Positions 55,149 to 64,000 of a stretch of 64,000 nt of DNA are shown piece by piece (the first letter of the stretch is position 1; each line of letters opens with the position of its first letter). This DNA comes from Diadophis punctatus similis (lineage: Eukaryota; Chordata; Lepidosauria; Squamata; Dipsadidae). Where the stretch lies: assembly GCA_023053685.1 (NCBI GenBank), contig JALIGW010000004.1, positions 79,274,361 through 79,338,360 on the forward strand, read 5' to 3'. The notes below the pieces were generated by a model. The model was given only the letters and a program-made list of their open reading frames with translations. It ran no database searches and was not told where the DNA came from. Both the position numbers and the translations under genes were made by a program.

Positions 55149-55711
55149 CAGTGATGGCGAACCTATGGAACGTGTGCCACAGGTGGCACGCAGAGCCATA
55201 TTGGAAGGCATGCGAGGCGTTGCTCTATGTCAGCTCCATGGGCAAACCGGAAGTTCGGAAAAATGCACTTCCGGTTTGCCATTGGGCTGTTTTTCGCACT
55301 CCGGAGGGTTCAGGGAAGCTTCCTGGAGCCCCGGAATGCGAAAAACGGCAAATCGGGCAAACCGGAAGTTCAGAAAAACACATTTCCGGTTTGCTCTTGG
55401 GCTGTTTTTAGCACTCCAGAGGGTTCAGGGAAGCTTCCTGAAGCTCCGGAGTGCGAAAAACATCCCAACGGGCAAACCGGAAGTGCGTTTTTCTGAACTT
55501 CCGGTTTGCCCGTTTTGCCGTTTTTCAACGTCCCAGGCTTCAGTAAGGCCTTTGTGCGGGGGTGGGAGTGTGTGCACATGCGCAGGGGGCAGCGTGGGGG
55601 GGGTTGTGCGCATGCGTGGGGGGAAGGAATGGATGTGGGCATGAGAGTGCACGCTAGTGCGCGCGCACACACCCTTTTGGCACGCTAACCAAAAAAGGTT
55701 CGCCATCACTG
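55149..55711 (+). mobile_element. hAT MITE, GATGGCGAACC family
   Basis: CAGTGATGGCGAACC to GGTTCGCCATCACTG, 8-bp duplication TTCTAGAA (55141-55148 and 55712-55719). Internal alternating copies of CCGGTTTGCC as at 6297. Confidence 0.93.
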
Positions 55712-55829
55712 TTCTAGAAATATCAGGTTGAGATATATGTCCCACATGTTCGAGAATAACTGAACATGCTTTTATTATTGAGCGTACATGTAGAAGGCTG
55801 TGTTGATGACTTATGTTCCATGGGAAATT

Positions 55830-56225
55830 AAAATGATATAAGTCTTTGACTTATAGCAGTTCATTTAGTGACCGTTCAAAGTTACAACGGCAGTAAAAAA
55901 GAAGGACTTATGACCGTTTTTCACACTTACAACATCCCCATGCTCATGTGATCAAAATTTGGCCACTTAGCAACTGACTCATATTTATGACGGTTGCAGC
56001 GTCCCGAGGTCACGCGATCCCCTTTTGCGACCTTCTGACAAGCAAAGTCAATCAGGAAGCCAGATTCACTTAACAACCGAGTTACTAATTGAACAACCTC
56101 AGTGATTCACTTAGCAACTGTGGCAAGAAAGGTCGTAAAATGGGGGAAAACTCACTTATCCACTGTCTCGCTTAGCAACAGAAATTTAGGGGCCATTTTT
56201 GCCGTAGGTCGAGGACTAACTGTCT
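55830..56225. mobile_element. Palindromic TA-type MITE, CAGGTAGTCC family
   Basis: GTTCATTTAGTGACCGTTCA to GTCGAGGACTAACTG; the central symmetric region is intact. Confidence 0.85.
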
Positions 56226-56631
56226 ACCAGGGGGTGAAAAACTCGAGATATATTAATATGGAGTAAATTATGACAGCTGGTGTGTTCATGTTTGTTGGAA
56301 AGCTTGCTTAATTTCTTTGTTTTGAATCCATCTTTTGGAGCCTTAAATAACTTGATTTTTATTCTTTCTGTAAAATCATGGCTGGAAACCATGCGACATA
56401 ACAACTAAATCTTGAACCATTCTGCTCATCTGGAGCAGCGAAGATCGTTCTGTTAGAGATCAACAATTCCATCATAAATGTTTTCCTATGGAAAGATTTT
56501 CCATGACTTCAGTGGAACTGGTTCCTTGAAATGTGGCTAAAGATGGCAAGCATATGTCCTTTCTGTTAAAAACGAGCTGCCCCATTTGGATCAACTTCCT
56601 TGAAGTTGGTTAGGAATCTGTCCATTAGGAA
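56226..56631. other. Unassigned intronic sequence
   Basis: No features recognised. Confidence 0.4.
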
Positions 56632-57147
56632 TACAGGTAGTCCTCGAGTTATGACCACAGTGGAGCCCCAAATTTACGCTGCTAAGTGAAACATTTGTTA
56701 AGTGAGTTTTGCCCCATTTTACGACTTTCTTGCCACGCAGTTGTTAAGTGAATCATTCCATTTGTTCAAGTTACTAACATGGTTGTTAAGTGAATCTGGA
56801 TTCCCCATTGACTTTGAAGGTCGCAAAAGCGGATCACATGACATTACCACCGTCGTAAATGTGAACCAGTTGCCAAGCGTCTGAATTTTGATCATGTGAC
56901 CATGGGGGTGCTGCAACAGTCATAACTCTGAGAACCAGTCACAAGGACACCTCTTTCTCAGTGCCATTATAACTTTGAATAGTTATTAAATGCATCTATT
57001 TATTAACCTATTAACTCAACTTCACTCAGTGACCACTCAAAGTTACAACAGCTCTGAAAAAAATGAATCAGGGTGTTTTCACACTAAGCCCGAATCACTT
57101 AACAACCGCGTTACCAATTTAACAAGGGCAGTTGATTCGCTTAACAA

Positions 57148-57388
57148 CTATAGCAATAGCACTTAGACTTATATACCGCTTCATAGTGCTTTACAACCCT
57201 CTCTAAGCGGTTTACAGAGTTCAGCATATTGCCCCCAACAATCTGGGTCCTCAATTTACCGACCTCAGGAGGATGGAAGGCTGAGTCAACCTTGAGCCGG
57301 TGAGATTTGAACAGCTGAACTGCAGATAGCAGTCAGCTGAAGTAGCCTGCAGTGCTGCACTCTAACCACTGCGCCACCTCGGCTCTGT
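57148..57388 (-). mobile_element. tRNA-derived SINE (TTATATACCG tail family), nested
   Basis: AGCACTTAGACTTATATACC to CTGCGCCACCTCGGCTCTG inside a palindromic MITE. Confidence 0.88.
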
Positions 57389-57421
57389 GGTTAGAGAAAA
57401 GTTGTAAAACTCACTTAACAA

Positions 57422-57651
57422 CAGTGGTGGGTTCCTACCGGTTCGGACCGATTCTATAGAACCAGTAGTAACGTGGCGGCCCGAGTCGCTGGAACCGGCA
57501 GCGACCCAGGCCTGCCACGCCCCAGAGCTGGTTCTCTGTTTTTTTGCTTCTGCGCATGCGCAGAAACTTTGTTTTATTACTGTGCATGTGCGTGCACGCG
57601 AAGCGCATCCCTGAGCGAACCGGCAGTAAAGAAAACCGGAACCAACCCCTG
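57422..57651 (+). mobile_element. MITE, GAACCGG family, nested
   Basis: CAGTGGTGG to CCAACCCCTG; flanks CTTAACAA (57414-57421) and TTTAACAA (57652-57659) match at 7 of 8. Contains TTCTGCGCATGCGCAGAAAC. Confidence 0.9.
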
Positions 57652-57712
57652 TTTAACAACATAAATTGTGGGCTCAATTGTGGCCGTATGTCGAGGACTA
57701 CCTGTAGTTTAG

Positions 57713-58079
57713 ATTCCTCAGACTGGGCAGAATTGAAAAACTATAAAGTAAATAAACGGCTTTCTTAAGAAAGAGAGATGTTTGAGTAGGCAGGTTTCCA
57801 TAGAGAAAAATAGCCTTGACGTCTATCTTCATTTTTAAGCAGTACAATGTAGACGTGCAGGAAAGTGTTTCCAATTATTGTTCATGGGGAACAGAAAATA
57901 GGAATGAATCAAGTTGCTTCTGTCAATATTTCATGACTATTGCCCCAACTCTGTATTTGCTGGATGTCAGCAGTACTGTAGTGGCAAATCAGATAATATA
58001 AGATAATATGTATTTCCATTTAAAAAAGCATGAAAATTACAATTGGTTGAATTGTAAAAATATAACAAAATAGTAGGTC
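57713..58079. other. Unassigned intronic sequence
   Basis: AT-rich, no repeat recognised. Confidence 0.4.
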
Positions 58080-58436
58080 TTGTATAATGAAGATAGATTA
58101 TATTATTTTTTCCTCTTTCTTCGTTTTTTCTATTGTTGTAAAACAAAAGAGATACGGAGATATAGAAATATATATAGAGAGAAAGATATTAAGAAATACA
58201 ACGATATGCTAAACTGCTTAATGAAAAATAATTATACTTTTTTATGTGAGATGTTAAGTTTTGTTTTTCTCTTCGGGGTATGTTAGGTTGTATTGTGTGT
58301 ACTTTTTAAAGATTTACACCTATTTTCATATATGTATAGTACATGTGTAGTTATGTTCGTACATGTTTTGTCTTTTATGTTTTATATATTTTTAAAATTA
58401 CCTAATAAAAATCATTTTTTTTAAAAAAAAGAAAAA
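58080..58436 (+). mobile_element. Possible LINE 3' tail
   Basis: A/T-rich sequence ending CCTAATAAAAATCATTTTTT and an A-rich tract, like a polyadenylated LINE end in sense orientation. The family is not clear. Confidence 0.4.
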
Positions 58437-59464
58437 GAAAATTACAGAGTTTATTATATCCTGTCTTTGGTGGAACAGTTACTTGACTGCACCGTTTTTA
58501 TAAAAGTTCCTCTTCTAAATGACATGTTGAATTTTCTTCACTTCATTTAATTCTGCAAGACTTCTGCAAGATTCTAAAACATTTTTACGTTTTCTTGGTT
58601 ACCAACTCGCAGTGACAATGGATGTTAGTTGACAAGAAGAATGCAAAGCAGATCCTTTTCAATTGAGCCACTGAAATATTAGGTTGTTATTATAGAATTG
58701 CTTTATTTGCAATACTTGTGGTGGTGCGATGTGTGTTTTCAATTTATTGTGTTCTTGTTAATTATTTTTAACCGGTTTGAGCATCATGCCTTAGGAAGAG
58801 TAAAAATCCAAGACATAAATGAATTACAAAAATTGGCCACAGCTTGGGAGCGATGCCGATACAGCGAAGAATCGAAAGGAGAAGCTGCTGTGATAAAACA
58901 GAAATAAGAATAGAAGTAGTATTTGAATTAATGCTAATAAACTAGTCTGTGCAAAAATGGTTATGATACCCTTAAGGCAACATTTGTGTATTTGGTACTC
59001 TGAAAAATACTTTAGCTGGGGGGAAAACAACGTACGGCATTTGAAAGTTGCTGATTATACCTTCTAGCATCTTCTACCACTTCCCAAGTTGCGATTGAGA
59101 GATGCTAGTTTATAGTTAAGCAATGCTTTTATCTCAGAGTAGTAGGCCAGGCTATGATTGCAAGATAGCTCCCTGATTCTGTCTGTTTACCAGCAAGCCA
59201 GCCAAGACTTCTTCAATTCAGTCTTTATGCTTTATCTAAGAGACGATCGGTGGATCTTGGAAAATTTATTCTTCCTGGGATTAGAGCCAGATCTTGCCTG
59301 GGATCTGCCAAGCAAACCACAGACATGTTCTTAGCCATGTGAGTGAGAGAAAGGGGGAGGGAGGGAGGGGCAGAGAGAAAAAGAGAAGGAGGGAGATTCA
59401 ATAAAATAAAATAAAACGAAGCTACAATTTGTTAAAAATAGCACTATGTTCCTGCAACATCATC
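58437..59464. other. Unassigned intronic sequence
   Basis: Ends in a purine-rich patch (GGGAGGGAGGG, 59354-59395). No exon seen. Confidence 0.4.
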
Positions 59465-59690
59465 TTCATTTAATGACCCCGTAATCCCTTGCAGGGTGGA
59501 GTCTGGGCAACTGAATAGAGCTAGCAGAGTGTTTTAATGGCCGGATGCCCTTCCTGTCACCAATGCGGAGTTTTGTTCAGTGTGCCCATAGAGAGAAATA
59601 TCTGCCTCTACCTAGGATTGAACTCACAGCCTCCTGATTGTGAGGCTAGAGCGCCATCTCTAGGCCACCGTACCACTCCCACTATATTCC
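59465..59690 (-). mobile_element. tRNA-derived SINE, reverse
   Basis: 'AATGACCCCGTAATCCCTTG', GGCCGGATGCCCTTCCTGTC and GGATTGAACTCACAGCCTCC. Confidence 0.85.
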
Positions 59691-59756
59691 TGCAACACAG
59701 TTTGGAAAATAAATTTGGCACTGGTGGAAAGTCTTTGGCATTAGTTTGTAATGGCG

Positions 59757-60030
59757 GTGTAACTGCTGTAATTTTTCTCAGCATCCCCCATGGTCATGTG
59801 ATCAAAATTCGGACGCTTGGCAACTGACTCATATTTATGACAGTTGCAGTATCCTGGGATCATGTGATCCCTGTATGCGTCCTTATAACAAGCAAAGTCG
59901 ATGGAGAAGACAGATTCTCTCAACATCCATGTGACTAACTTAACAACTGCAGTGATTCACTTAACAACTGTAACTCAGCAATAGAAATTTTGGATTTAAT
60001 TGTGATCATAAGTAAAGGACTATCTGTATA
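59757..60030. mobile_element. Palindromic TA-type MITE, CAGGTAGTCC family, partial
   Basis: From 'GGTCATGTGATCAAAATTCG' to AGGACTATCTGTA; the left end is missing. Confidence 0.78.
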
Positions 60031-60457
60031 GTTCTGTACATTCAATTATACAGATGGTTTTATTCTGCATTTATGTGAATGTGGGTGTGTGGTACATATT
60101 TGTAGGAAAAGACCAGGCAGAGCTGGTGGGGAGAGTTAAGCAAGTAATCAGCCTAGAATAGTTACATTCTCACAAATGGTCCAAGTCCAATTTCTCTTGA
60201 ATTCTTTCGACTCTCATCTGGCCACAGTTTACACTAGATTCTTGTGTATAAGCTTGAGTAATAAATATTCTGAACCGCAACTTAACGTACAATCCTGATC
60301 CTTTGCGCCTGATAATACTACGAATAAGAAACTCTGATTCAATTCATACCTGGTTTCAATCCCCTTTGGCTTCTTGCTTGTGCACCACTATGAATTGCGC
60401 CGTGTGAAGTGACTCTCACATTTTAAGATACCCACCGCTCTTCCAATTTCGTTACAG
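60031..60457. other. Intron sequence before exon 5
   Basis: No repeat recognised. The last 25 bases form the C/T-rich acceptor tract of exon 5. Confidence 0.4.
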
Positions 60458-60499
60458 GTGATATTACCTTGGAGACCAAAACAGGGAGCATCACAGTTG
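60458..60499 (+). CDS. FAM185A: FAM185A exon 5
   Basis: A 42-base microexon-sized exon: codon 255 completed as G, then DITLETKTGSITV (256-268) and one base. Matches human G-N-I-T-L-Q-S-K-M-G-N-I-T-V. Acceptor GTTACAG|GT, donor GTTG|GTAAGT; phase 1 at both ends, so skipping it would keep the frame. The next human segment (S-S-C-G-C-L-K-A-S) was not found up to 64000, so the gene continues past the window. Confidence 0.92.
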
Positions 60500-60968
60500 G
60501 TAAGTTCTAGTTCTCCTTTTTTGGTTCACGCCCTTGTTTTTAATTAAAACAACACTGCTAGGTTGGTTCTATGGATGGAAAATTTGGGCAGCATGTGACT
60601 GGACATTCTTTAATGAATTTGGATTCGACGGTTCGTCTGAGGTGATTTTAGTTCCACGATTGCCAGTTTTACTACAAGCTCAACACAGATTGGCTGTAAT
60701 TCACCAGGGCTTTATAGCAGGGTGGCAGTTAAACCCAGTGGCAGGAAATAGGTATGTCCATATCTCTCACTCTAAGCCATCCTGTTGTTTATTTGATTTT
60801 TGGGGGGCTGGCATCTTCTGTGAATCCTTTCATTGTAAGTTTATAAACCATGAATTACGATGTGGCTCAGTGGGTGATAATTCTTCGCTCTGCTCCAAAC
60901 GAACGGGTTGCTAAGCTCATTTCTTCAACGTCTTCATGGTTCACATATTTGCAAGGGAATAGTCTAGA
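60500..60968. other. Unassigned intronic sequence
   Basis: The + frame 60534-60914 is not bounded by splice sites and matches nothing in FAM185A. Confidence 0.4.
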
Positions 60969-61086
60969 CCAGTGCTTCTCATACTTGGCAAATTTAAGAT
61001 GTGTGCATTTCAACTGTGCCTGGGGAATTCTGGGAGCTGAAGTCCATACATCGGAAACAGTAAGTAAGTAAGTTTGAGAAATACTG
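60969..61086. mobile_element. hAT-like MITE, GAAGTCCAC family variant
   Basis: CAGTGCTTCTCATACTTGG to AGTTTGAGAAATACTG with 'GGGAGCTGAAGTCCATAC'; flanks GTCTAGAC and ATCTAGTT are only partly alike. Confidence 0.7.
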
Positions 61087-61094
61087 ATCTAGTT

Positions 61095-61769
61095 CAGGCG
61101 CGGGTTCCTAATTTTTTTACTACCACTCTGTGGGCGTGGCTTATTTTGTGGGTGTGGCTTGCCAGCCATGTGATCGGGTGGGCGTGGCTTGCCGGTCATA
61201 TATTAGTTATTTCAGAGAGATGTTACTACTATTTTTGCTATTTTATACCTTAGATGAAAAGCTTTGCGTACAAAGTGCGTGTTACACCATGGCAACACAG
61301 CAACCTTTATATGCAGAAAATGCTATAGTTAAAAGACAAGCAAGTCTCATACAGCATTTTTGGTTTCAGTCATGGATTCCTTAGACGAAAATATTGAGGA
61401 CTGTTAAAAGAACAGTATCTTTTAACAGTCCTCAATGTTTTAGTCTAAAGAATAACAGTATAAAACTGTATAAAATTAACAGTATAAAAGGTTAAGCTTT
61501 CGGAAAACGCCCACTTTGGGAAGCTTTAGGCAAAAGCGAAGGAAAAGTGTCACATGCGAGCTTCTTATTATTTTCAAGCGAAGGGACGGGGAAAGACTTA
61601 ATTGTCAGGTTTCTGGGCAGGTGCAGAAAAAAATTTTTTTTATTTAATTTTTTTTTAAAAAAATGGCGGCGCCCAGGCACCGGCAACCGACCGCATTGGT
61701 ACTGTGACGTCACCAGCGGGCCGCTACCGGTGCTATAGAGTGGACTGCACTGGTAGGAACCCACCACTG
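61095..61769 (-). mobile_element. Large MITE, GAACCGG family, reverse (8-bp TSD)
   Basis: CAGGCGCGGG to CCACCACTG, 8-bp duplication ATCTAGTT (61087-61094 and 61770-61777). It is the reverse of the 15616 element at both ends, but the middle differs and holds a 30-bp hairpin (61381-61448). Confidence 0.9.
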
Positions 61770-61777
61770 ATCTAGTT

Positions 61778-62239
61778 GGAAAAAAAATCTGTTGTTGAAT
61801 GGCCATATCAAGAAGGTCAAATGACAACCGATGAAAAGCTGCTGTTGTTGTTTGCACCATTCAGTTGTGTTATTAATAGTGTGTGTGTGTGTGTGTGTTA
61901 ACTTACCTAAACTGAAAGGTCTCAGGCATTTTGGCCTGAGACATATCCCTGTGTATTTATTTTTAATGTAAGGGTTCCCAGATTAAATTAAACAGTATCA
62001 GAATTCAGTGTGGTCTTATCAAATGACCTAAACTTCTTAATCAGTTGTTCATTCTTGTACTTTGGCACTTAACATAAGTAAGCAATTATTTCTCAGTAGT
62101 GTGTTGGCAAGCAAAAGACATTTATTTTGATAGTGCACTAAGTCAGGGGTTTTCAAACTTTTCCAGAATGCAGAATTTCTTCCCTAGATCCCTGAGGATT
62201 TCAGTCAATTAATCCTGTTAGACAAAGAAAGTTTGACAG
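61778..62239. other. Unassigned sequence with a short GT run
   Basis: (GT)n at 61879-61899; otherwise nothing recognised. Confidence 0.45.
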
Positions 62240-62690
62240 AACAACAGAATTGGAAGGGACCTTGGAGGTCCTCTAGTCCAACCCCCTGCTCAAGCAGGCG
62301 GCCCTATATCATTCTAGACAAATGGCTGTCCAATCTCTTCTTAAAAACCTCCAGAGATGGAGCACACACAACTTCTGAAAGTAAGCTGTTCCACTGATTA
62401 ATTATTGTCATCATTAGGAATTTCTTTTTAGTTCTAGGTTGGTTCTCTCCTTGATTAGTTTTCATCCATTGCTTCTTGTCCTGCCTTCTGGTGCTTTGGA
62501 TAATAGGTTGTGTCTTCTTCTTTGTGGCAGCCCTGAGATATTGGAAGATTGCTGTCATGTCGCCCCTAGTCCTCCTTTTCAATTAATTAGATATACCCAA
62601 TTCCTGCAACCGTTCATCATCCAGGCCCTAGTCATCATTGGTGCTCTTCTCTGCACTCCTTCCAAATATTGAAAGAGAATAAGGTAGGGG
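62240..62690 (-). mobile_element. CR1 LINE fragment
   Basis: AGGGACCTTGGAGGTCCTCT, CCAATCTCTTCTTAAAAACC and 'GCTTCTTGTCCTGCCTTC', complement of CR1. Confidence 0.85.
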
Positions 62691-62737
62691 TTCTACAATC
62701 CAAGGGCAGAAACTTAGAGACCTAGAATAATCTAGAC

Positions 62738-63211
62738 CTGTGATGGCGAATCTATGGCACGCGTGCCACCGCTGGCATGCAGAGCCTTCTCTGAGAGCAC
62801 GCAAGCCGTTGCCCAGCTCAGCTCCACCGCGCATGCCCACGTGCCTCCCACTGGCCAGCTGACTTTCGGGTCTCTGCCGCGCATGCACGGGGGGGCAGGG
62901 CGCATGCGGGAGATGTGGCGCATGCGCAGGGGGTCACACACACATGCACGGGAATGGGGAGAGTGCGGGGGCTGCAGCGCCCCCCCTCCTGCGGCTCATT
63001 TTTGGTCCTTGGAGGCTGCAGGGAGGCCTACTAGGACCAAAACAGGGCGCAGGGGGGATCCCGTGCACACTTGTGGGGGGGAGCAGGAGGGTTGTGCACG
63101 CATGTGCAAGGGGGCTGGGTGCGCGGGGGGTGTCGCACAAGCATTGCATTATGGGTGCTGGCACGCGTGCTTGCTTTCAGCACGTGAAAACAAAAAGATT
63201 AGCCCTCACTG
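62738..63211 (+). mobile_element. hAT MITE, GATGGCGAACC family
   Basis: CTGTGATGGCGAATC to GATTAGCCCTCACTG, 8-bp duplication ATCTAGAC (62730-62737 and 63212-63219), identical to that at 569-576. Confidence 0.92.
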
Positions 63212-63219
63212 ATCTAGAC

Positions 63220-63821
63220 TCTATCCATAATCTTTTTGGACAGGTAGATAGCTGTATTTACCTGTCTAAAAAGTTGCCCTTGAAACCTCAGGAATTATAA
63301 TCTAGGCTGTAGCAACCCAGTACATGTACACAAAAAATATATATATCTATGATCGCTTGTATATCACATCAGAAAAAAATAGATTCTTGTTTTGTTTTTA
63401 ATAAGTCAAAACATTAGCTTGGATTCAAATGGAGGAGAAAATATTGTTAAAACATACACTCGAGACATCACACACGCCGATAATTCAGTCCAGATTGTTT
63501 CACCACACACAGGCAATTATTTCCATTTATCCAAAAATGAAATTTATGATGCTAAGTTTGTCTTGATGCATTTATCTCATTTATTAGTTGCATCTGGTTT
63601 TGTCTGAGATATCTACCGAACAACTTCGGGATCTAGAATCCCCTACGTGAGCTGTTCTTTCTTTTGGGGAGTTACCCTCAAATTGCTCTAATAATGTAAA
63701 ATTAATTTCCATTAGTTGCCAATTGGTTTGGAAGCAAGAGTGCATTTCTAAAGATCATTCCTTTTGTGGAGACACTGTTCCTGAACATCCAGAAAAATGG
63801 ACTGATTAATAACAATATGAC
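63220..63821. other. Unassigned intronic sequence
   Basis: The + frame 63392-63607 ends in a stop and has no FAM185A similarity. AT-rich. Confidence 0.4.
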
Positions 63822-64000
63822 CAGTGGTGGGTTCCTACCAGTGCAGTCCACTCTATAGCACCGGTAGCGGCCCGCTGGTGACGTCACAGTACCGGTGCGG
63901 TCGGTTGCTGGTGCCTGGGTGCTGCCATTTTTAAAAAAAAATTTTTTTTTAATTTTTAAAAAACATTTCTTCTGTGCATGCCCAGAAGCCGAACTTCCGG
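63822..64000 (+). mobile_element. MITE, GAACCGG family, cut by the window edge
   Basis: CAGTGGTGGGTTCCTACCAG start, CACCGGTAGCGGCCCGCTGG, then a TTTTTAAAA stretch as in the 15616 element; the right part is beyond 64000. Confidence 0.85.

Larger units (their letters stand above)
56634..57712. mobile_element. Palindromic TA-type MITEs, two copies, invaded
   Basis: A full copy from CAGGTAGTCCTCGAGTTATG (56634) to about 57000, then a second copy beginning near 57005 and ending GTCGAGGACTACCTG (57690-57704). The second holds a SINE and a GAACCGG MITE. Confidence 0.8.

Noticed and set aside
60534..60914. Possible FAM185A exon 6
   Set aside because: No match to the expected S-S-C-G-C-L-K-A-S segment and no acceptor/donor pair; exon 6 appears to lie beyond 64000.

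Overview
The window is a piece of vertebrate nuclear DNA. The repeat content (CR1 and L2-type LINEs, tRNA-derived and 5S-like SINEs typical of squamates, a Penelope-like element, many hAT and TA-flanked MITEs, long AC/AT/TTCC microsatellites) points to a squamate reptile, most likely a snake. The species is an inference from repeat types, not a search result.

Two protein-coding genes are supported, and they stand head to head. FAM185A runs on the + strand: its first five coding exons lie at 35966-36386, 40695-40804, 43272-43364, 51161-51299 and 60458-60499. All have consensus splice sites, the phases join correctly, and they give about 268 residues. The C-terminal part (about 120 residues by comparison with the human protein) is beyond the right edge. 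CCDC146 (a coiled-coil centriole and sperm-flagellum protein) runs on the - strand: a probable non-coding first exon ends at 35412, and the first coding exon is 23615-23837. The rest of that gene is beyond the left edge. The GC-rich segment 35380-35965 is the shared promoter, with two CCAAT boxes and two ZNF143-type ACTACAA..CCC motifs.

Region by region: 1-23600 is CCDC146 intron 2, made of MITEs, SINEs, CR1 fragments, microsatellites and possible solo LTRs. A Penelope-like element ends about 24 bases from the exon 2 splice donor. 23840-35400 is CCDC146 intron 1. It holds L1, L2-like and CR1 pieces and a 1021-bp Mutator-like element (29064-30084) that carries a fragment resembling the first exon of TRUB2 plus a 132-bp inverted repeat of other GC-rich sequence. 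36387-64000 is FAM185A intronic sequence with the four downstream exons, crowded with nested MITEs.

The transposon layer is unusually readable. More than twenty insertions have intact or nearly intact 8-bp target duplications, and in one set of families every duplication has TA at its centre (the Buster-type hAT signature). The strongest candidate for something new is the gene-fragment-carrying Mutator-like family at 29064-30084, with a related broken copy at 16972-17590. No CRISPR, operon, rRNA or functional tRNA gene was found.
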